Shown one piece after another: positions 62,902 to 64,000 of a stretch of 64,000 bases of DNA. The notes under the pieces were generated by a model. That model worked only from the letters and a program-made list of their open reading frames with translations. It made no database searches and was not told the origin of the DNA. The position numbers were made by a program, and so were the translations under genes. Within the stretch, counting starts at the first letter, position 1. Each line of letters opens with the position of its first letter. The DNA is from Clostridia bacterium (GTDB lineage: Bacteria > Bacillota > Clostridia > Oscillospirales > CAG-272). The DNA is taken from NCBI GenBank assembly GCA_017504625.1, contig JAFVQU010000008.1, positions 1 to 64,000 on the forward strand, in the 5' to 3' direction.

Positions 62902-64000
62902 TTATGCCTTTGCAACGATCTTCTGAGCAACGTTCTGGGGAACTGTATCGTAACCGGTTACGTTGTACTCGAAGGATCCGCGTCCCTGCGTCATTGCGCG
63001 AAGAACGATCGGGTAGTCTGCAAGCTCTGCCTTGGGAGCCATAGCGTGAACTACGGTGTAGCCTGCCTTGTCCTCGCAAGCATCCATACCCATAACTGCC
63101 GCACGGCGCTTGTTAAGGTCACCCATAACGTCACCTACCATGTATTCGGGAACGAGAACGTCAAGGTCACCAACCGGCTCGAGAAGCACGGGACCTGCCT
63201 GCTCAAGACACTTCTTGTATGCAAGAGAAGCCGCGGTCTTGAAGGAAAGCTCATCCGAGTCAACGTCGTGATACGATCCGTCGTGGAGGTCAGCCGCAAG
63301 TCTGGTCATAGGATAGCCGTAAGCACCCTTGAGCATTGCGTCCTGAAGTCCCTTTTCAACTGCGGGGTTGAAGTTCTTGGGAACTGCGCCGCCGACAACA
63401 GATACCGTAAAGGTAAGTCCTTCTTCCTCGGAGGGAGAGAACTTGATCCAAACGTGACCGTACTGACCGGAACCGCCGTTCTGCTTCTTATGCTTACCTT
63501 CAACGTCAACGGTCTTTGTGATCTTCTCTCTGTACGCGATAGCGGGAGTATCGTACTTGATGTTAACGCCGAACTTGTTCTTAAGGTTAGCCGCGAGAAC
63601 CGAAAGATGCATATCACCCATAGCGTAGATGAGCTGCTGCTTGGTCTCGGGGTTGTTTTCATACTTAAGGGTCATATCTTCCTCGGTCATTCTCGCAATA
63701 GCCTGGGAGATCTTGCTCTCGTCCTTTGCGGTGAGAGGATACATAGCCTTGCAGAAGTAAGGAGTGGGATATGTGACCTTCTTATACTCTACCTTGCCGG
63801 AGCGAGAGAGTGTGTCGTTGGTGTTGGTATCAGTAAGCTTGGATACCATACCGATATCTCCGCAAGCAAGCTCGTCAACCTCTACCTGCTTGTTACCCTT
63901 CATAATGTAGATGTGCGCGAACTTTTCCTCCGCACCGGTTCTTGCATTCTTAAGTATCCAATCCTTCTTGATCGAGCCGTTCATTACCTTGAAGAAGGAC
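62902..64000 (-). CDS. Elongation factor G-like GTPase, 5' part missing
   Basis: About 366 C-terminal codons are present; the GTPase domain lies beyond the right edge. Visible EF-G parts: domain II (KVEYKKVTYPTPYFCKAMYP), domain III (QQLIYAMGDMHLSVLAANLK), and domain IV with KKQNGGSGQYGHVWIKF in place of the usual GGRGQYGHV. Domain V has RRAAVMGMDACEDKAGYTVV. The NGGSGQYG variant and divergent sequence suggest the second EF-G paralogue (EF-G2-like) found in many Clostridia rather than the main fusA; such paralogues may have a special role. The reading frame is open to 64000. Confidence 0.88.
   Translation of the reverse strand, partial: SFFKVMNGSIKKDWILKNARTGAEEKFAHIYIMKGNKQVEVDELACGDIGMVSKLTDTNTNDTLSRSGKVEYKKVTYPTPYFCKAMYPLTAKDESKISQAIARMTEEDMTLKYENNPETKQQLIYAMGDMHLSVLAANLKNKFGVNIKYDTPAIAYREKITKTVDVEGKHKKQNGGSGQYGHVWIKFSPSEEEGLTFTVSVVGGAVPKNFNPAVEKGLQDAMLKGAYGYPMTRLAADLHDGSYHDVDSDELSFKTAASLAYKKCLEQAGPVLLEPVGDLDVLVPEYMVGDVMGDLNKRRAAVMGMDACEDKAGYTVVHAMAPKAELADYPIVLRAMTQGRGSFEYNVTGYDTVPQNVAQKIVAKA

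Overview
The window looks like a chromosomal segment of a spore-forming, gut-type Clostridia bacterium of moderate GC content (probably an uncultured Oscillospirales- or Christensenellales-like lineage; the genus cannot be told from the sequence). Evidence is an alpha/beta-type small acid-soluble spore protein, a complete spoIIAA-spoIIAB-sigF operon, Firmicutes gene orders (rimP-nusA-rnpM-ylxQ-infB; DUF2232-gdpP-rplI-dnaB), strong AGGAGG-type ribosome binding sites and several near-consensus sigma-A promoters. No tRNA, rRNA, CRISPR array, transposase or phage gene was recognised.

Layout: (1) 1-8.2 kb, minus strand: an exopolysaccharide operon from one perfect promoter. It begins with a PqqD-like protein and an S24/S26-type peptidase, then a CapD-type nucleotide-sugar dehydratase, a chain-length regulator, a tyrosine kinase, its PHP phosphatase, a small surface protein and an LCP ligase. 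A VanZ-like protein and an M29 aminopeptidase follow. (2) 8.4-15.3 kb: SASP; a GT8 / acyltransferase / CrtO-like operon; oligoendopeptidase F with an XRE regulator; asparagine synthetase A. (3) 15.3-29.6 kb, minus strand: a surface-protein island. It has an HprK-like kinase, two small lipoproteins, an unannotated 37-residue peptide gene, a 2974-residue secreted modular protein and an 899-residue modular lipoprotein. (4) 29.9-38.1 kb, minus strand: RsmF-type methyltransferase, HAD phosphatase, NUDIX hydrolase and the rimP-nusA-infB translation operon. (5) 38.3-47.9 kb, plus strand: DUF2232, GdpP, L9, DnaB, TilS, Hpt, FtsH. (6) 47.9-55.1 kb: a VanY-like carboxypeptidase, MnmM, a cysteine-rich protein, OGG, an unknown protein, a MATE transporter and a branching enzyme. 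(7) 55.1-61 kb: a 59-residue peptide gene, two-subunit aconitase X, an Old-Yellow-Enzyme/enoate reductase and an unknown membrane protein, with long perfect inverted repeats between the catabolic genes. (8) 61-64 kb: the sigma-F operon and the 3' part of an EF-G-like gene.

The most unusual material is in regions 1 and 3. A PqqD-like protein, an S26-like peptidase, an HprK-like kinase and a 37-residue peptide are parts that recur in ribosomal peptide modification systems. The short peptide and a neighbouring lipoprotein end in nearly the same FPEVP tail. This suggests, but does not prove, an undescribed peptide-tail modification or sorting system linked to surface polysaccharide and secreted modular proteins.
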